DNA of 64,000 nt, from the NCBI RefSeq assembly GCF_038069945.1, contig NZ_JBBPEV010000001.1, positions 682,001 to 746,000 on the forward strand. Direction: 5' to 3'. This document shows, piece after piece, positions 60,459-64,000 of the stretch; the first letter of the stretch is position 1; each line of letters opens with the position of its first letter. Origin of the DNA: Aquabacterium sp. A3 (lineage in GTDB: Bacteria; Pseudomonadota; Gammaproteobacteria; Burkholderiales; Burkholderiaceae_C). Position numbers and translations under genes: made by a program. The notes beneath the pieces were generated by a model, which saw nothing but the letters and a program-made list of their open reading frames with translations, made no database searches and had not been told where the DNA came from.

Positions 60459-61730
60459 ATGTCTAGCGGAAAGAACAAACAAGCGCTCTCCGTCCTCATC
60501 GTCAGCACACTGGCTTTCACGGTGTGCTTCATGGTTTGGATGATGTTCGGGGTCATCGGGATCCCGCTGAAGAAGGAACTCGGCCTCTCGGCCACCCAGT
60601 TCGGCCTGTTGATGGCCACCCCGGTGCTGACCGGCTCGCTGGTGCGCGTTCCGCTGGGCATCTGGACCGACCGCTTCGGTGGGCGCATCGTGCTGTTCAT
60701 CACCATGCTCTTGTGCGTGGTGCCGATCTGGCTGATGGCCTACGCCACCGAGTACTGGCACTTCCTGGTGCTAGGCCTGTTTGTGGGCTTGGCCGGTGGC
60801 ACCTTCTCGGTAGGCACCCCCTACGTGGCGCGCTGGTTCCCCCGCGATCAACAAGGCTTCGCCATGGGCGTGTTCGGCGCCGGCAACTCAGGTGCCGCCG
60901 TCAACAAGTTCATTGCCCCGGTGATCGTGGTCGCCGTGGGCTGGACCATGGTGCCCCAGGTCTACGCAGCCATCATGCTGGGGACGGCCATCATCTTCTG
61001 GCTGGGTAGCGCCCATGACCCTGCTCACCTGGTGCCTGCGACCAAGGGGGGCTTCATGGCGCAGATGCAAGCGCTGAAGGATCCCCGCGTGCTGAAGTAC
61101 TGCCAGTACTACAGCATCGTGTTCGGTGGCTACGTGGCCCTGGCCCTGTGGATGGTGCAGTACTACGTGGGCGAATATGGTCTGGACATCCGCGTGGCCG
61201 CACTGCTGGCTGCCTGCTTCTCCTTGCCAGGCGGCGTGCTGCGCGCCATAGGTGGCTGGCTGTCTGACAAGCATGGCGCCCACAAGGTCACCTGGTGGGT
61301 GATGTGGGTGAGCTGGATCTGTCTGTTCCTGCTGAGCTACCCGCAAACCGAATTCACCATCCAGACCATCACCGGCCCGCAAACCTTCGAGATCGGTCTG
61401 AACGTCTACAGCTTCACAGCGCTGATGTTTGTGCTGGGCATTGCCTGGGCGTTTGGCAAGGCCAGCGTGTTCAAGTACATCAGCAACGACTACCCGAACA
61501 ACATCGGCACGATCAGCGGCATCGTCGGCCTGGCCGGCGGCCTGGGGGGCTTCGTGCTGCCCATCATGTTCGGCTACCTGCTCGATCTCACTGGCATCCG
61601 ATCCAGCGCCTTCATGCTGCTCTACGGCGTGGTCTGGGTGTCGCTGATCTGGATGTACCTCACCGAAGTGCGCACACGCGATGTTCTGGGCGGCGAGCCC
61701 CAGGGCGCAGTCGTGGGCCAACGCAGCTGA
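60459..61730 (+). CDS. narK1: NarK1-type nitrate/proton symporter
   Basis: A 423-residue MFS transporter with 12 helices. Features: RVPLGIWTDRFGGR between helices 2 and 3, nitrate signature GLAGGTFSVGTPYVARWFP, second signature GVFGAGNSGAAVNKF, and ISNDYPNNIGTISGIVG in the C-terminal half. These fit the NarK1 subgroup, thought to import nitrate with protons to start nitrate respiration. The ATG has AAGGAA upstream. It is 19 bases ahead of narK2. Confidence 0.92.
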   Translation: MSSGKNKQALSVLIVSTLAFTVCFMVWMMFGVIGIPLKKELGLSATQFGLLMATPVLTGSLVRVPLGIWTDRFGGRIVLFITMLLCVVPIWLMAYATEYWHFLVLGLFVGLAGGTFSVGTPYVARWFPRDQQGFAMGVFGAGNSGAAVNKFIAPVIVVAVGWTMVPQVYAAIMLGTAIIFWLGSAHDPAHLVPATKGGFMAQMQALKDPRVLKYCQYYSIVFGGYVALALWMVQYYVGEYGLDIRVAALLAACFSLPGGVLRAIGGWLSDKHGAHKVTWWVMWVSWICLFLLSYPQTEFTIQTITGPQTFEIGLNVYSFTALMFVLGIAWAFGKASVFKYISNDYPNNIGTISGIVGLAGGLGGFVLPIMFGYLLDLTGIRSSAFMLLYGVVWVSLIWMYLTEVRTRDVLGGEPQGAVVGQRS

Positions 61731-61749
61731 TTCACCGAAAGGACACATC

Positions 61750-63201
61750 ATGTCAGCGCCAACAAGCATCAGGGCCCAGGCCCGTCCGGGCAGCACGCTC
61801 ACCGTGTGGACCCCGGAAGACAAGGCCTTCTGGGATTCTCAAGGCCAGGCCATTGCCAAGCTCAACCTGTGGATCTCAGTCCCCGCACTGTTCCTGGCCT
61901 TCGCCGTCTGGCAGCTGTGGAGTGTGGTGGCCGTCAACCTGCCACAGATGGGCTTCAACTACTCCACCAACCAGCTGTTCTGGCTGGCGGCCGCACCGGC
62001 GCTGTCAGGCGCCACGCTGCGCATCTTCTACTCGTTCATGGTGCCGGTGTTTGGCGGTCGCCGCTGGACGGCCATCTCGACCGCCTCGCTGCTGATCCCG
62101 GCGGTGGGCATCGGCTTTGCGGTGCAAGACCCCACCACCCCCTACCCCACCATGCTGTTGCTGGCCCTGCTGTGCGGGCTGGGTGGCGGCAACTTCTCGT
62201 CGTCGATGTCCAACATCAGCTTCTTCTTCCCGAAGGAGCGCAAGGGCTCGGCCCTGGGCGTGAATGCTGGCCTGGGCAACCTGGGCGTGTCGGTGGTGCA
62301 GTTCCTGAGCCCCATCATCATCTCGGTCGGCATGTTCGGCTTCCTCGGCGGCGAATCACAAACCATTGTGAACAAGGCAGGCCAGACCGTGGAGGTCTGG
62401 GCTCAAAACGCCGCCTTCGTGTGGGTGCCCTGGATCGTGATCATCTCGGTGGTGGCGTGGTTCTTCATGAACGACATCGCTGATGCCAAGGCGTCGTTTG
62501 CCGCACAGGCCGCGATCTTCCGCAACAAGCACAACTGGCTGATGTGCGTGCTGTACTTGGGCACCTTCGGTTCGTTCATTGGTTACGCCGCCGGCTTCCC
62601 GCTGCTGATCAAGTCGCAGTTCACGGAGGTCAACCCGCTGGCCTACGCCTGGATCGGCCCGCTGGTGGGCGCCTTGATTCGTCCCGTGGGCGGCTGGCTG
62701 GCCGACAAGCTGGGCGGCGCCCGCGTCACCTACTGGAATTTCATCGTCATGGCTGTGGCTGTGGTGGGCGTGCTGTACTTCCTGCCCAAGACCAGCGGCA
62801 GCGTCTTCGCCCTGCCCTTCGGCCCGCATGAAGGCAGCTTCACCGGCTTCTTCCTGATGTTCCTGGTGCTGTTCATGACCACCGGCATCGGTAACGGCTC
62901 GACCTTCCGGATGATCCCGGTGATCTTCATGAACTTGAAGACTCAACGGGTGCCACGCAATGACGACGTGGCCCAGGCCAACGCCATCAAGGAAGCCAAC
63001 ACCGAAGCAGCCGCCGTGCTGGGCTTCACCGCCGCCTTCGCAGCTTACGGTGGCTTCTTCATCCCCAAGAGCTACGGCTCGGCGATTGCCGCCACCGGTG
63101 GCCCTGAACTGGCGCTGCTCACCTTCATCGCCTTCTACCTGGTGTGCATCGGGCTGACCTGGTGGTACTACGCCCGCCGCGACGCCGAGCAACCTTGCTG
63201 A
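61750..63201 (+). CDS. narK2: NarK2-type nitrate/nitrite antiporter
   Basis: A 483-residue MFS transporter. Nitrate signature [19 protein letters not shown] with [16 protein letters not shown], and [18 protein letters not shown] before the second half. This matches NarK2, which exchanges external nitrate for internal nitrite. Separate narK1 and narK2 genes ahead of narG are typical of betaproteobacteria and pseudomonads; they are fused in Paracoccus. It ends 26 bases before narG. Confidence 0.93.
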   Translation: MSAPTSIRAQARPGSTLTVWTPEDKAFWDSQGQAIAKLNLWISVPALFLAFAVWQLWSVVAVNLPQMGFNYSTNQLFWLAAAPALSGATLRIFYSFMVPVFGGRRWTAISTASLLIPAVGIGFAVQDPTTPYPTMLLLALLCGLGGGNFSSSMSNISFFFPKERKGSALGVNAGLGNLGVSVVQFLSPIIISVGMFGFLGGESQTIVNKAGQTVEVWAQNAAFVWVPWIVIISVVAWFFMNDIADAKASFAAQAAIFRNKHNWLMCVLYLGTFGSFIGYAAGFPLLIKSQFTEVNPLAYAWIGPLVGALIRPVGGWLADKLGGARVTYWNFIVMAVAVVGVLYFLPKTSGSVFALPFGPHEGSFTGFFLMFLVLFMTTGIGNGSTFRMIPVIFMNLKTQRVPRNDDVAQANAIKEANTEAAAVLGFTAAFAAYGGFFIPKSYGSAIAATGGPELALLTFIAFYLVCIGLTWWYYARRDAEQPC

Positions 63202-63227
63202 ACACCTTCCCCACGGAGTCACACAAC

Positions 63228-64000
63228 ATGAGTCACTTTCTGGACCGACTGACCTTCTTCGCGCAAGCCAAGGAAGGATTCGCCGATGGCCACGGCGTCA
63301 CCACAGGCGAAGACCGCACCTGGGAAGACGCCTACCGCAGCCGCTGGCAGCACGACAAGATCGTGCGCTCGACCCACGGTACCAACTGCACGGGTTCGTG
63401 CTCGTGGAAGATCTATGTCAAGGGCGGCATCGTCACCTGGGAAACCCAGCAGACCGACTACCCCCGCACGCGCCCAGACCTGCCCAACCACGAGCCCCGC
63501 GGCTGCGCCCGTGGCGCCTCATACAGCTGGTACCTGTACAGCGCCAACCGCGTGAAGCACCCGATGGTGCGGGGTGAATTGCTCAAGCACTGGCGTGCGG
63601 CGCGTGCCGTGGCCAAGAGCCCGGTGGATGCCTGGGCCAGCCTGATGTCCAGCGATGACACCCGCCGCAGCTGGCAGAAACAACGTGGTCTGGGCGGCTT
63701 TGTGCGCACCACCTGGGAAGAGGTCAATGAAATCATCGCCTCGGCCAACGTGTACACCATCAAGCAGCACGGCCCTGACCGCATCATCGGCTTCTCGCCC
63801 ATCCCGGCGATGTCGATGGTGTCTTATGCCGCTGGTAGCCGCTATCTGAGCCTGATCGGTGGCGTGTGCATGTCGTTCTACGACTGGTATTGCGACCTGC
63901 CCCCTGCCAGCCCGCAGATCTGGGGCGAGCAGACCGATGTGCCGGAATCGGCCGACTGGTACAACTCAAACTACATCATTGCCTGGGGCTCGAACGTGCC
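63228..64000 (+). CDS. narG: Respiratory nitrate reductase alpha subunit, N-terminal part
   Basis: The first 257 codons of the membrane-bound molybdenum enzyme; the gene runs off the window. The FS0 [4Fe-4S] ligands H50, C54, C58 ([11 protein letters not shown]) and C93 (RGCARG) are present, as is [13 protein letters not shown] with D223, equivalent to the aspartate that ligates molybdenum. There is no Tat-type signal beyond the vestigial N-terminus, so the active site faces the cytoplasm. narH, narJ and narI are expected beyond the window. Confidence 0.96.
   Translation, partial: MSHFLDRLTFFAQAKEGFADGHGVTTGEDRTWEDAYRSRWQHDKIVRSTHGTNCTGSCSWKIYVKGGIVTWETQQTDYPRTRPDLPNHEPRGCARGASYSWYLYSANRVKHPMVRGELLKHWRAARAVAKSPVDAWASLMSSDDTRRSWQKQRGLGGFVRTTWEEVNEIIASANVYTIKQHGPDRIIGFSPIPAMSMVSYAAGSRYLSLIGGVCMSFYDWYCDLPPASPQIWGEQTDVPESADWYNSNYIIAWGSNV

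Overview
The window is a gene-dense, GC-rich chromosomal segment of a Burkholderiales betaproteobacterium, most like the Comamonadaceae / Rubrivivax-Leptothrix-Aquabacterium group. Support for this is the block tpiA-secG-tRNA-Leu-nuoA-to-N followed by a DUF2818 gene, the small Trp-rich protein (TIGR04438 type), the DUF4212/VC_2705-type symporter pair, and a PEP-CTERM protein. I cannot name the species. I see no insertion sequence, prophage, integrase or CRISPR array. Nearly all of the window is ordinary core chromosome, and the interest lies in regulation, operon architecture and a few unusual proteins.

Layout. 1-14.9 kb (minus strand): the complete 14-gene nuo operon for respiratory complex I, ending in a DUF2818 gene. 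15-20.6 kb (minus): tRNA-Leu(GAG), secG, tpiA, pnp, rpsO, tsaD, with a 16-position hairpin in the rpsO-pnp spacer. 20.6-25.3 kb (plus): a nitrate-type ABC importer (nrtA, nrtB and a fused double ATPase) behind a sigma-54 promoter and a leader with the features of an ANTAR-type (NasT/NasR) antitermination RNA. 25.2-30 kb: lgt, then a group with osmotic themes (marR, CLC transporter, otsB, mscS). 29.9-33 kb: ilvD, a small Trp-rich membrane protein, a small cytochrome c and an unknown membrane protein. 33-37.6 kb (minus): acetate module (VC_2705-type sodium symporter, DUF4212 small subunit, acetyl-CoA synthetase). 37.8-43.7 kb (minus): a six-gene Mrp cation/proton antiporter operon in which every junction is a 4-base overlap. 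43.8-48 kb: DUF2062, class I fumarase, a metallo-beta-lactamase-fold hydrolase, a PEP-CTERM protein. 48-52 kb (minus): clpB with a heat-shock-type promoter, and a diguanylate cyclase. 52-64 kb: a nitrate-respiration block. Here moaA, narX, moeA, moaD, moaE and crcB form one minus-strand run. A hemerythrin-domain protein and a nitronate-monooxygenase-like enzyme follow, and then narL, narK1, narK2 and the start of narG on the plus strand, which continues past the window end.

How it fits together: the organism probably respires both oxygen (complex I) and nitrate. NarX/NarL sense nitrate, the moa/moe genes make the molybdenum cofactor for NarG, and NarK1/NarK2 move nitrate and nitrite. A separate high-affinity Nrt importer is predicted to be controlled by nitrogen limitation (sigma-54) and by nitrate-dependent antitermination. 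The acetate symporter and the Mrp antiporter are neighbours and could share a sodium cycle; that last point is inference.
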